Shown piece after piece: positions 7,196 through 15,622 of a DNA stretch of 49,655 nt. The stretch is from positions 1 to 49,655 of the forward strand of contig QKAW01000042.1 of assembly GCA_003247135.1 (NCBI GenBank). The letters run 5' to 3'. Made by a program: the position numbers and the translations under genes. The notes below the pieces were generated by a model. The model did not search any database and was not told the origin of the DNA. It saw nothing but the letters and a program-made list of their open reading frames with translations. This stretch comes from Spirochaetales bacterium. GTDB taxonomy: Bacteria; Spirochaetota; Spirochaetia; DSM-2461. Numbering within the stretch: the stretch's first letter is position 1; each line of letters begins with the position of its first letter.

Positions 7196-7899
7196 AAAAT
7201 TTCCCTATTATGCAAAATATTCACCCTTTTTTTGTTATCCAGTATTATATCATTAGGCTCAAGTCTTTTACCATGACCATAAATTAGATATTTTGAATCC
7301 TTTTTTTCTAAGTATTTCAACATATTGTAGAGGTGTTCTGGTTTTGATTTTTCTCTATCAGGAGGTATTGCTGGAGGAATTATGATATCTACTTCTTTAC
7401 CAACTAAATTATCACCAACTATTAAAAAATCATCATAATAAATTAAAATACTATCATAGGAGTGACCAGGTAAAGATTCCAGAAGCAACTCTTTTCCATC
7501 CTCCATTGGAATTATAAGATTCTTCTCAAAAACTATGTTTGGAATAGGTACTGATAAACCATTTTCAATTACTCCCTTGTTTATTTTGTCATCTAAATGA
7601 TTTTCTAGAAAATTTATCAGATAATCTCTGCACTCTCTGTTAGAATATATATTATAATCTCGTAAAAACCATGCACCCAGAGTGTGATCGATATGCCAAT
7701 GGGAAAATATAACTCTTAATATTCTTTTTTTATATTTTTTAATTAATTCCAAAAATTCTGCCATTGTCTCCTTTTTTATAAAAGAATCAATAATTGTTAA
7801 GCCTTCACTCTCCTCTATAACAACAACATTATTGAAAAATTCTCCAGTGTTGAGATTTGTATATATATGTACATTCTTAATTTTTTCTATAGAAAACAA
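7192..7899 (-). CDS. Metallo-beta-lactamase-fold hydrolase
   Basis: The 235-residue protein has the di-zinc site of the MBL superfamily: SHWHIDHTLGA (HxHxDH), a third ligand His in LPGHSYDS, the bridging Asp in IVGDNLVG and the final His in IYGHGKRL. It is close to the length of glyoxalase II-like and broad MBL hydrolases; the substrate is unknown. The start is a TTG with a weak GAGAG about six bases upstream. It heads a two-gene unit with the methyltransferase, directly after the terminator at 7938-7961. Confidence 0.8.
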   Translation of the reverse strand: MFSIEKIKNVHIYTNLNTGEFFNNVVVIEESEGLTIIDSFIKKETMAEFLELIKKYKKRILRVIFSHWHIDHTLGAWFLRDYNIYSNRECRDYLINFLENHLDDKINKGVIENGLSVPIPNIVFEKNLIIPMEDGKELLLESLPGHSYDSILIYYDDFLIVGDNLVGKEVDIIIPPAIPPDREKSKPEHLYNMLKYLEKKDSKYLIYGHGKRLEPNDIILDNKKRVNILHNREIL

Positions 7900-7937
7900 T
7901 GGAACTCTCTAAAAAACAAAGTTATTTATAAAAAATA

Positions 7938-7961
7938 AGAGTTTGCACCGTTGCAAACTCT
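7938..7961. terminator. Bidirectional terminator
   Basis: AGAGTTTGCA and TGCAAACTCT form a perfect ten-pair stem with a CCGT loop. On the minus strand TTATTTTTTAT follows, so it can end the leftward sigma/anti-sigma/ybjQ transcript; the plus-strand side has TATTTTCATTTT. Confidence 0.75.
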
Positions 7962-8069
7962 ATTTTCATTTTCACCTAAACATTTTTAAATAAGTTGTTT
8001 TTTTAGCAATTTTTTTAATAAACTTTGTATAATTAACGTTAAATTATATAAAAATAATAACACTGTAAA

Positions 8070-8126
8070 TTGAAGTTGAAAATAATTGATATTACTCAAT
8101 TTAAATAGGGAATTTTCACACTTCAA
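8070..8126. repeat. Long nested inverted repeat in the ybjQ 3' region
   Basis: TTGAAGTTGAAAAT (8070-8083) pairs with ATTTTCACACTTCAA (8112-8126) apart from one inserted base. Inside it AATTGA (8084-8089) pairs with TCAATT (8096-8101). The whole could fold into one long hairpin 14 bp beyond the ybjQ stop. The rest of the 240-bp gap 7900-8139 holds the terminator above and a TTAACGTTAA palindrome (8033-8042); I see no gene in it. Confidence 0.5.
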
Positions 8127-8139
8127 CATGGGTTTCTTA

Positions 8140-8454
8140 CTACTCTATAACAACAGCAGTTCCGTATGCTAAAAGTTCTGCAGCACCATCCATAACATGG
8201 GTTGTAACAAATCTTAATGCAACAATTGCATTTGCCCCAAGCTTTTCAGCTTCTTCAACCATTCTATCCAGAGCTTGTTCTCGGGATTCCGCCATCATTT
8301 TTGTATAATCAGTAACTTCTCCACCTACCAGATTCTTTAAACCTGCTAAAATATCTCTACCAATATTTCTAGCTCTAATAGTGTTTCCCTTAACAAGACC
8401 TTTTACTTCTGCAATTTTTTTTCCTGGAATCTCATCACTTGTTACAATTATCAT
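8140..8454 (-). CDS. ybjQ: YbjQ family (UPF0145, DUF74) protein
   Basis: The 104-residue protein matches the YbjQ family along its whole length: MIIVTSDEIPGKKI at the start, GxxxGNTIRARNIGRDI, the helix with EAEKLGANAIVALRF, and the final AELLAYGTAVVIE. These proteins form dodecameric or pentameric assemblies; a heavy-metal-binding role has been suggested and the function is not established. It overlaps the anti-sigma gene by four bases, making it the last gene of the sigma operon, an association I do not recognise as standard. Confidence 0.85.
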   Translation of the reverse strand: MIIVTSDEIPGKKIAEVKGLVKGNTIRARNIGRDILAGLKNLVGGEVTDYTKMMAESREQALDRMVEEAEKLGANAIVALRFVTTHVMDGAAELLAYGTAVVIE

Positions 8455-8897
8455 CTTATTATCTCCTTATATTTGTCATTTTTAGATTCTTTAATTCTTC
8501 CCTTTATAGTATATATCAATAAAATTATAATTCCTGTAATTATTGCAAGAAATGAACTCTTTATTAGTAATCCTTCGGATCCATCTCTAAAAAGTTCATA
8601 CATACCAATACCAACTATTATAATATATGGAACAAGTATTAGAAGATATCCTATCTTTCTTATTACACTACTACTTCTTCTCTTTTCAAATTCTATAAAA
8701 AGTTCTTTAGAAGGCTGTTTGCTTCCTTCAATCTTTATCCGGTTTTTAACATTCATTAAAGAATGATACTCTTCCCTACACTCTCGGCAGCTGGATAGAT
8801 GCAGAAATAAGTCTGATGAACTTTCATCTGTTAAATCTAGTTCACCATCTGCCAACCCTTGAATCTTTAATTTAAAATCATCGCATTTACTCTCCAT
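8451..8897 (-). CDS. Zinc-binding membrane anti-sigma factor (ZAS type)
   Basis: The 148-residue protein opens with a zf-HC2/ZAS domain: Cys5, the helix DFKLKIQGLADGEL, then His33-x3-Cys37-x2-Cys40 in LHLSSCREC, the H-x3-C-x2-C zinc motif that binds ECF sigma factors. Two membrane helices follow at about residues 81-103 and 112-129, and the tail is basic. It should hold the adjacent ECF sigma factor at the inner membrane until a redox, zinc or envelope signal frees it. It overlaps the sigma gene by 11 bases and ybjQ by 4. Confidence 0.85.
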   Translation of the reverse strand: MESKCDDFKLKIQGLADGELDLTDESSSDLFLHLSSCRECREEYHSLMNVKNRIKIEGSKQPSKELFIEFEKRRSSSVIRKIGYLLILVPYIIIVGIGMYELFRDGSEGLLIKSSFLAIITGIIILLIYTIKGRIKESKNDKYKEIIR

Positions 8898-9453
8898 AAT
8901 TTACTCCTTTTAACATGGTTTGCAACTTTTTTCTGGCACTGTACAACCTGGACATTACAGTTCCAATAGGAATATTAAGTATTTCCGAGATTTCCTGATA
9001 AGAACAATCCTGATAGTGTTTAAGTAAAATAATCTCTCTATCCTGATCTTTTAACTCCTTTAATATTAAATTAATCTCATTAATATTCTGTTTTTTATCA
9101 AAATCAGATTCAGGATTATAACAGTTTGACAGTATTTCCCAATCAGGCAGAGTCTCTTCCTGTCTGCCTTTACTTTTTATTTTATTTAATGACAAATTTT
9201 TTGCCATTATAAACAGTATTGGAAATTTACTTTCATCTGTTTTAGAAAAATCAATTTTTTCAAAGGCTTTTAAAAATACATCCTGAGTTATATCTTCAGC
9301 ATCGCTCCTATTACGTAAGTAATATATAGCTGTTCTTAGAACTCTATCGTAGTAATTTTTTACAAGCCAATTAAAAATATCATTTTGCTTAACTTTGCTC
9401 TTCACTTTCATACTCCTACAATTATATACAATTGCTGAGAGTATTTTATTCAT
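8887..9453 (-). CDS. ECF-type RNA polymerase sigma factor
   Basis: Sigma region 2 is recognisable in YYDRVLRTAIYYLRNRSDAEDITQDVFLKAF and region 4 in LKHYQDCSYQEISEILNIPIGTVMSRLYSARKKL, with a short linker, as in group 4 (ECF) sigma factors. The start is uncertain. ATG 9453 overlaps the lipoprotein stop but has no ribosome site. ATG 9411 has AGGAG only one base away. GTG 9405 has AGGAG at seven bases, which would give a normal 172-residue ECF factor. A TATAAT-like element just upstream of AGGAG could give an internal promoter. It is encoded directly before its anti-sigma factor and probably directs its own operon. Confidence 0.9.
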   Translation of the reverse strand: MNKILSAIVYNCRSMKVKSKVKQNDIFNWLVKNYYDRVLRTAIYYLRNRSDAEDITQDVFLKAFEKIDFSKTDESKFPILFIMAKNLSLNKIKSKGRQEETLPDWEILSNCYNPESDFDKKQNINEINLILKELKDQDREIILLKHYQDCSYQEISEILNIPIGTVMSRLYSARKKLQTMLKGVNYGE

Positions 9454-10288
9454 TTTTTTTATAAATTATTTTTTCCATAGCTATATTTTCATTTTCAACT
9501 TCTTGAATTATTAAATCATCGTTATAAATTACTCCCTTAGAAATTGATGCAGCTGCATATAAACCAAAATGAGCCTGCTCTAATAAACCATGACCACCCT
9601 TTACATCAGCATGGGATATTAAAACACCATTTTGCCAAACCTTTGCGTAACCATTTAATTTAGAAAAATCCAGGTATACATCAATCTTCACCCACTCTCT
9701 GTATGGATATTTTAAAGAACCATTTGGATCCATAACAGAATCAACCTGAAAAAGATACTTCTGTTCACCTTGGTTTGGAACATGGACAAGTCTAATATAT
9801 CCATCGGGGGTTATATTAACCAAAACAGTTCTACTCCAGTTATTACTGTTATCTGCACTTAATGTAATAAAACTAAACCAGTCATCTATATAACCCTTCG
9901 GTTTATCTTCCAAATTAATATCCAGATAAGTCCATATTGAAATATGACAGGGGGTAACAAAACTTCCATCACTCATTTTATGTAGTTGAATTGTCGGGTA
10001 AGATCTATGTGGTTTATAAAAAAAGCCATCGTTATTTATATCTCTTGCCTTTAGAATCCAAGCTTTATGGGAGTATAAGCCGGTTTTTACTTTTTCTTTT
10101 GAAAATTCCTGAGAACTGTCATACTCTCCATTTGGAACTGAGTAAAACCCATTAAAATCATCAGAACTCTCAAAGGATGATGAAAAGACCCTTCCACTCT
10201 GATTTTTGTTTACATTTGAATTAAATAATGAACAACTTAATAAAAACATAGTAATAAATACGTAACTAACGATTTTGTGGAAAAACAT
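9446..10288 (-). CDS. Lipoprotein with concanavalin/LamG-like jelly-roll domain
   Basis: The 280-residue protein has a lipoprotein signal (TMFLLSCSLF, Cys20) and GGGAGG upstream of its ATG. After a short linker, residues from about 35 to 265 alternate beta-strands with phrases typical of concanavalin-like lectin/glucanase folds (SIWTYLDI, WVKIDVYLDF, GYAKVWQNGVLI, AHFGLYAAASI). It resembles PF14099-type polysaccharide-lyase or LamG sandwiches, but I cannot point to a catalytic centre, so carbohydrate binding is the safer reading. It is the first gene of the operon that continues with the ECF sigma factor, anti-sigma factor and YbjQ, suggesting an envelope-exposed target or sensor of that system. 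Confidence 0.6.
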   Translation of the reverse strand: MFFHKIVSYVFITMFLLSCSLFNSNVNKNQSGRVFSSSFESSDDFNGFYSVPNGEYDSSQEFSKEKVKTGLYSHKAWILKARDINNDGFFYKPHRSYPTIQLHKMSDGSFVTPCHISIWTYLDINLEDKPKGYIDDWFSFITLSADNSNNWSRTVLVNITPDGYIRLVHVPNQGEQKYLFQVDSVMDPNGSLKYPYREWVKIDVYLDFSKLNGYAKVWQNGVLISHADVKGGHGLLEQAHFGLYAAASISKGVIYNDDLIIQEVENENIAMEKIIYKKNE

Positions 10289-10408
10289 AAATAAATCCTC
10301 CCATAATTTTTTATATAAGTATACTTCATTTAAATTATTACCAACATAAATCTAATTAAGTAATCAAAAGAGTATTTACAAATAACTGCCTATTTTTAAG
10401 TATTATAA

Positions 10409-10445
10409 TTGGAAAAAATAAATTTTAAAATGTATAATTAATTTA
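10409..10445 (+). promoter_or_regulatory. Sigma-70-type promoter of the sugar-sensor operon
   Basis: TTGGAA (10409-10414), an 18-bp spacer and TATAAT (10433-10438) put the transcription start near 10445. The gene's ATG at 10458 then has a short leader containing GGGG six bases upstream. The rest of the gap 10289-10408 must hold the leftward promoter of the lipoprotein operon; I see no other feature there. Confidence 0.65.
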
Positions 10446-10457
10446 TTGGGGTTAATT

Positions 10458-11495
10458 ATGCTAAATTATGGAAATAATAAATTATTACTATTTTGTTCAA
10501 TATTTTTCTTTTTAATTCTATCACAATTGTCTGCCAAAGATACTACGGTTGTTTTTTGTAATGATGGGCATACTAATCCATATCATGTTGAATGGCTTGC
10601 AGGTTTTGAAGACGCTCTTCAGCTTTATAATAAAGAGCTGGGTGGAATTAATGGATATTGGAGAAGTGCTTTCAATCTTGAAATTCAGCTAGAACAGGTT
10701 AATGAAGAGATAGAAAAAGGAGTGGATATTTTATTTGTTAACCCCATTGAATTAGGGAATTTTATTCCATTAATAAAAAAAGCCAAAGAAAAGGGAATAA
10801 TCTGGGTATCTGTACATAATTATATGAAAGAAGCTGACTACAACTTTTTACTTGGAGATTTAGAGAATGGATATAATCAGGGTTTAGCTCTTGCAACATA
10901 TTTTAACGGTAATGCAAAAGTTGCAATAATGCAGGGAAGACGTGGTACTATATCCGGGGAAGAGAGAGTTCAAGGAATTCTAAAAGCCTTTGCAAAATAT
11001 CCTAATATTGAGGTTATAGCTCAGGAACCTGCTGACTGGAATTCTTCCCTGGCATTAAACATTGCAGAAAAATGGCTAAATAGATTTCCAGAACTTGATG
11101 CAATATCCACAGTAACCGATACCTATATTTATCCAAGCAAACAGTTAGCTAAAGAGTTTGGTAGAGATGATTTACTTTTTTTTGGATATGATGGTGATAT
11201 TGATATTCTGAATAGTATGAAAACAGATCAAATAGTTAAGGCAGATATTCTTTTAAGTGCAAACAGAGAAGGTTGGAATTTTGTTCAATTAGCATATAAA
11301 TTAGCAAATAATATTCCTATTGAGAAAATATATAATTTTTTTACCCCACTGGTTTTAACAAAAGAGACATATAGCATTTGTTTAAAAAATGGTTTTCCCC
11401 GGGATATAAAAGTCTACTTTGTTGAAGATGCTCTGGAACTTGCAAAAAATGGTAAGTTAGAATATGGTCCACAAACAATAAGAAGAGGAAAATAG
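10458..11495 (+). CDS. Periplasmic sugar-binding protein (Peripla_BP_4 type), sensor partner
   Basis: The start at ATG 10458 (345 residues) is preferred over an upstream TTG because GGGG lies six bases before it. A signal peptide (LLLFCSIFFFLILSQLSA) leads into a type I periplasmic-binding fold: TTVVFCNDGHTNPYHVEWL, DILFVNPIELGNFIPLI, GIIWVSVHNY, AIMQGRRGTISGEERVQG, and the second lobe with DAISTVTDTYIYPSKQ and FFGYDGDIDIL. This is the style of ABC sugar receptors of the ribose/galactose group, but no permease or ATPase is nearby. It is instead followed without a gap by a hybrid histidine kinase, so it most likely presents a sugar to that kinase's periplasmic domain. Confidence 0.8.
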   Translation: MLNYGNNKLLLFCSIFFFLILSQLSAKDTTVVFCNDGHTNPYHVEWLAGFEDALQLYNKELGGINGYWRSAFNLEIQLEQVNEEIEKGVDILFVNPIELGNFIPLIKKAKEKGIIWVSVHNYMKEADYNFLLGDLENGYNQGLALATYFNGNAKVAIMQGRRGTISGEERVQGILKAFAKYPNIEVIAQEPADWNSSLALNIAEKWLNRFPELDAISTVTDTYIYPSKQLAKEFGRDDLLFFGYDGDIDILNSMKTDQIVKADILLSANREGWNFVQLAYKLANNIPIEKIYNFFTPLVLTKETYSICLKNGFPRDIKVYFVEDALELAKNGKLEYGPQTIRRGK

Positions 11496-14273
11496 TTGTT
11501 ATTTACTATTAAAAATAATATTAAGAATAAATTGTTCTCACTATGTATAGTTTTAGTACTTATTACTTCAATAAGTATTTCTATCCCATTCTACTTTATT
11601 ACGAAACAGGATAAAATTTCAGATTCTCAAATTAGAATGGGTATAGCATTTGATATAATAAAAAAAGATTTAGATGATTTTATAAAAGATAAAACCTACA
11701 GAATTCAGGAGCTACTTAAACAGATTTCAGCAATCAGATGGGAACTTACTTGGTATAATGAGAGTGATGACAAAGCAGCATTCTTTAATAATGCAACTTA
11801 CTCTTCATATATTACTACTATTGGTCAGGAATTTACTCAATTAAGTAATTTTATTTCTGCTGATAGAATTTTTCTTTATACAAAAGACAGAAGACTTCTA
11901 GTCTCCTATGTAAAAGGTGCTGATGGAAAAGAGCATGTTAATACTTATGCAAAAAACAGTGAAAATGAAGACACATTTCTGTCCATTGATGATTATAGCA
12001 GGTTGTTAATAAGACGTTCTGAATTACCAGTTAATCCTCTAGATAGAGATATTCCAAGCCACTTGATAGTATTAATACCTGATGAAGTAAAAAGTGAACA
12101 TTACGTTGAAAGTAATAAACTTGGGTTACGAATTACTGCACCAATATATAATAATGGGCAAAAAGTTGGTGCTATTGTTACAGAAACCTATTATAGACAA
12201 AGTATGGCGGAAGATTATGCAAATTTAAGCCAATCAGAGGTTAATTTTTTTATTAATGATAGATTTTATTTTGGAACTTTAAAATCCCATAACGATTTTA
12301 GTCTATGGCAAAAAGATTCATATAATGAGATGGAAAACACAATAAATTCCAGTAATCAGGTTACAGAAATTACCTCTATTACAGTAAATAACCATGAGTA
12401 TTATCAAGGGATACGTTATCTTACAGATATAAACTATCAGATGCTTGGAATTATTTCTGTTAATATCTCCAAGGAGCTTGAGAATAGACAGATAAAAAAG
12501 ATTTTACAGACCATAGCAATTATTTCATTTATATCAATCATTATCTCCTTTGCTTTAGCAATTTTACTGAGTAGAAAAACCCTTAGATCCATAAAAAATC
12601 TAACCGATTCTTCATCAGAAATTGCAGAAGGGAATCTAGATTATCCAATTGATATTAACAGTAAAGATGAACTGGGAATATTAGCACACTCATTTTCTAT
12701 TATGAGGGAATCTATAAAAAGACAGCTTTCCGAACTAAAAACAGAGATAAAGGAGCATAAAGTTACTACTGAAAAACTTATGCATCTAAGAAATTATTTA
12801 ACAAATATTATAGATTCAATGCCATCGATGCTAATTGGTGTTGATGCTAATGGAGTAATAACTCAATGGAATCTGGAAGCTGCCAAAATAACCGGTTATA
12901 CTACAGAAGAGACAATAGGTAAAAAACTGGATCAGATAATACCAAGATTAAGCCCTCATATGAAGCAAATAGAAAAAGCAATTGAAACAAGAGAAAAAAT
13001 ATTTAATCCAAAACTCAAACATGATGTAGATGGAAAATCTGTATACGAGGATTTAACAATTTATCCTTTAGTTATCAATGGGGAAGTTGGAGCAGTTATT
13101 CGTGTAGATAATATAACCAAGGAATTTGAAATTGAACAACAATTAAACCAGAGTAGAAAAATGGATGCAATAGGCCAATTAGCTGGTGGTATAGCACATG
13201 ATTTTAACAATATGCTTGCTGCAATTATGGCTGCTGCTCAGATTTTGCAAAATCCTAAAAGAAATCTGGATGAGAAAGGCCTACAATTTGTAAATATGAT
13301 TTTGGATGCTTCAAAACAGTCGGCGGATCTTGTTTCAAAATTACTTGCCTTTGGTAGAAAGGGAAAAGTCTCAAGTTCAACTGTAGATATTCACCATGTT
13401 ATAGATGAAACTGTATCTCTACTTAGCAGAACAATAGACAAACGTATAAAAATTATTATCATTAAGCAAGCTGATTCACCAACTATAATCGGGGATAAAA
13501 CTGCTATTTTAAATGCATTATTAAATCTTGGAATTAATGCCTCATACTCTATGCCCAAGGGTGGAAGTTTAACTTTAGAGTCAAGAAATGTATATTTAAA
13601 TAAAAATTATTGTGAATTATCCCAGTTTGATATTAGTGAAGGACATTATCTTGAAGTTGCGGTAAGAGACACAGGATGCGGAATACCTCAGGAAAATATA
13701 AATAAAATATTTGAACCATTCTTTACAACAAAAGAACAAGGGGTAGGATCCGGTTTGGGATTAGCATCAGTTTATGGGACAGTTCAGGATCATAAAGGTA
13801 GTATCAATGTTTATAGTGAGTTAGGAACAGGTACAGTTTTTCATCTATATATTCCTTGTAGCACACAGGCAGTTGAGAGTGTAAAAAAAGATGAACCTTT
13901 AATACATGGAACAGGAAAAGTTCTTCTTGTTGATGATGAAGATCTAATTCTAAAAACTGGAAAGTTTACTCTTGAAGAGCTTGGATACACTGTTGTAACT
14001 GCAAAAAATGGTGCTGAGGCAGTGGATATGTATAAGAATATTTACACGGATATCGATTTGGTAATTATGGATATGATAATGCCAGAAATGAATGGTTCTG
14101 AGGCTTTTTATGAAATGAAAAAGATTAATCCAGATTGTAAAGTAATAATATCCTCAGGGTTTACCAAGGATGAGAATTTGAATCAACTTAAAAATGACGG
14201 ATTATTAGGTCATATGCAAAAACCTTTTAGAGATTCCGAATTAAGTAAACTCTTATCTGAATTACGAATATAA
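11496..14273 (+). CDS. Membrane hybrid histidine kinase (sensor domain, HAMP, PAS, HisKA, HATPase, REC)
   Basis: The start is a TTG right after the binding-protein stop, with AGAGGAAAA upstream. The 925-residue protein has a first membrane helix (about 13-33), a 300-residue extracytoplasmic Cache-like sensor, a second helix (about 339-360), HAMP (to about 415), a PAS domain (about 432-545), HisKA with the phospho-acceptor His568 in GGIAHDFNN, HATPase with DTGCGIP, FFTTKEQG and GSGLGLA boxes, and a C-terminal receiver with LLVDDED and phospho-acceptor Asp859. No output domain or DNA-binding regulator is adjacent, so the phosphate must pass to a remote partner. It shares its kinase-receiver half with the protein at 35697-38333. 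Confidence 0.9.
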   Translation: MLFTIKNNIKNKLFSLCIVLVLITSISISIPFYFITKQDKISDSQIRMGIAFDIIKKDLDDFIKDKTYRIQELLKQISAIRWELTWYNESDDKAAFFNNATYSSYITTIGQEFTQLSNFISADRIFLYTKDRRLLVSYVKGADGKEHVNTYAKNSENEDTFLSIDDYSRLLIRRSELPVNPLDRDIPSHLIVLIPDEVKSEHYVESNKLGLRITAPIYNNGQKVGAIVTETYYRQSMAEDYANLSQSEVNFFINDRFYFGTLKSHNDFSLWQKDSYNEMENTINSSNQVTEITSITVNNHEYYQGIRYLTDINYQMLGIISVNISKELENRQIKKILQTIAIISFISIIISFALAILLSRKTLRSIKNLTDSSSEIAEGNLDYPIDINSKDELGILAHSFSIMRESIKRQLSELKTEIKEHKVTTEKLMHLRNYLTNIIDSMPSMLIGVDANGVITQWNLEAAKITGYTTEETIGKKLDQIIPRLSPHMKQIEKAIETREKIFNPKLKHDVDGKSVYEDLTIYPLVINGEVGAVIRVDNITKEFEIEQQLNQSRKMDAIGQLAGGIAHDFNNMLAAIMAAAQILQNPKRNLDEKGLQFVNMILDASKQSADLVSKLLAFGRKGKVSSSTVDIHHVIDETVSLLSRTIDKRIKIIIIKQADSPTIIGDKTAILNALLNLGINASYSMPKGGSLTLESRNVYLNKNYCELSQFDISEGHYLEVAVRDTGCGIPQENINKIFEPFFTTKEQGVGSGLGLASVYGTVQDHKGSINVYSELGTGTVFHLYIPCSTQAVESVKKDEPLIHGTGKVLLVDDEDLILKTGKFTLEELGYTVVTAKNGAEAVDMYKNIYTDIDLVIMDMIMPEMNGSEAFYEMKKINPDCKVIISSGFTKDENLNQLKNDGLLGHMQKPFRDSELSKLLSELRI

Positions 14274-14359
14274 ACCGTGAAGAGCTGAGTTAATAGCTTG
14301 AAAATAACTCTATTTTAAGTAATATAAGTTAGATAAGTTTTTTACAGGATTAAATATTG

Positions 14360-15508
14360 ATGACCTATTTAGATTGGGCTGCTACGTCTGTACCCAATGA
14401 ATTGATTATAAAAGAGAGTTTGGAGAAAAGTTTAAAAATTTACGGTAATCCATCTTCTCAGCATATATTTGGAACATCAGCAAAAGATGAACTAAATAAT
14501 TCCAGAATAAAGTGTGGAGAAAGCCTAAACTGTTCTCCTGACAAACTCTATTTTACCAGTGGTGCTACAGAGAGTAATAATATAGTTTTACTCTCATTTG
14601 TAAATAAAAACACAAGTGGAGAAATAATTTCCACCTCAATTGAACATCCTTCTGTATTGGAACCAATAAAGATCCTAGTTAAATTTGGCTGGAAAAATAG
14701 AGAGATAAATCCAACAGATACTGGGGAAATATCATTAAGTAAACTGGAAAAAATGATAAATGAAAAGACAAAAGTAATTTCAATTATTTATGTTCATAAT
14801 GAAACAGGTGTAATACAACCCATAAATGATATTATAAAAATAGTTAGAGAGAAAGAAGTACTACTTAATAAAAAGATATTTATTCATATAGATGGGGTAC
14901 AAGCTATTGGTAAAATTGATCTTGATATTTCAAAAATGGATATTGACTCTCTGTCAATATCCGGACATAAATTTGGTGCTCCAAAAGGTGTTGGACTGTT
15001 ATACCTCAAGAATGAGAAAGATGTAATTATTAAAGGTGGAGGACAAGAGAGAGGAATTAGACCCGGTACAGAGAATCTTTTTTCTATTGATGCACTTTCT
15101 AACTGCCTTGAAAACTGTGTAAATAAAATTAGTAGCAATCAGGAAAAACTTACAATATTAATGGATTTAATCATTGAAGAAGTAAGAAAATTTGATGTAA
15201 GTACAATACCAAAAGACCGTAAATTATCTGACATCAGATTTGTACCAAATATTGTATCTCTAACAGCTCCACCAATTCCCGGAGAAGTTCTTGCACGGGT
15301 TTTAAATCAGAAAGGGTATATGATATCTACAGGAAGTGCATGTTCCAGTAATAAAAAGAGTGATACAAAGGGTATTCTATCAATGGGTATTACTAAAGAT
15401 GAAGGATTTTCATCCTTTAGAGTCTCTATTGGCGAAAAAACAACTAAAGAGGAGATTATCTCATTTATACAGGTACTTAAAGAGACAATTGCAGAATTAA
15501 AACCCTGA
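14360..15508 (+). CDS. Cysteine desulfurase (NifS/IscS family)
   Basis: The 382-residue PLP enzyme opens with YLDWAATS and has SGATESNN, the cofactor lysine in SISGHKFGAPKG and the catalytic cysteine in STGSACSSNKK, a long-loop arrangement seen in NifS/IscS-like desulfurases. It transfers sulphur from cysteine to an acceptor. The start at ATG 14360 has AGGA ten bases upstream; a TTG one codon earlier is less likely. The next gene is thiI, as in Bacillus-type nifZ-thiI pairs, so its main role is probably donating sulphur for tRNA 4-thiouridine and perhaps thiazole. No iscU-like scaffold gene is nearby. Confidence 0.9.
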   Translation: MTYLDWAATSVPNELIIKESLEKSLKIYGNPSSQHIFGTSAKDELNNSRIKCGESLNCSPDKLYFTSGATESNNIVLLSFVNKNTSGEIISTSIEHPSVLEPIKILVKFGWKNREINPTDTGEISLSKLEKMINEKTKVISIIYVHNETGVIQPINDIIKIVREKEVLLNKKIFIHIDGVQAIGKIDLDISKMDIDSLSISGHKFGAPKGVGLLYLKNEKDVIIKGGGQERGIRPGTENLFSIDALSNCLENCVNKISSNQEKLTILMDLIIEEVRKFDVSTIPKDRKLSDIRFVPNIVSLTAPPIPGEVLARVLNQKGYMISTGSACSSNKKSDTKGILSMGITKDEGFSSFRVSIGEKTTKEEIISFIQVLKETIAELKP

Positions 15509-15539
15509 TATCAAATATTGATGCCTAATGAGGTAAGAG

Positions 15540-15592
15540 AATATAATGAGTTTTATTGATAAAATATAACTCCTTAAAATATAATGAGTTAG
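15540..15592 (+). promoter_or_regulatory. Promoter of thiI with duplicated TATAAT-containing repeats
   Basis: TTGATA (15556-15561), an 18-bp spacer and TATAAT (15580-15585) give a start near 15592 and a leader of about 30 bases. The 13-base element AATATAATGAGTT occurs twice (15540-15552 and 15578-15590), so a second TATAAT overlaps the region upstream of the -35 box. GAGTT and AACTC parts also form inverted pairs. Confidence 0.5.
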
Positions 15593-15622
15593 AATAGTAA
15601 AGAAAGGAATACTGGATAAATT

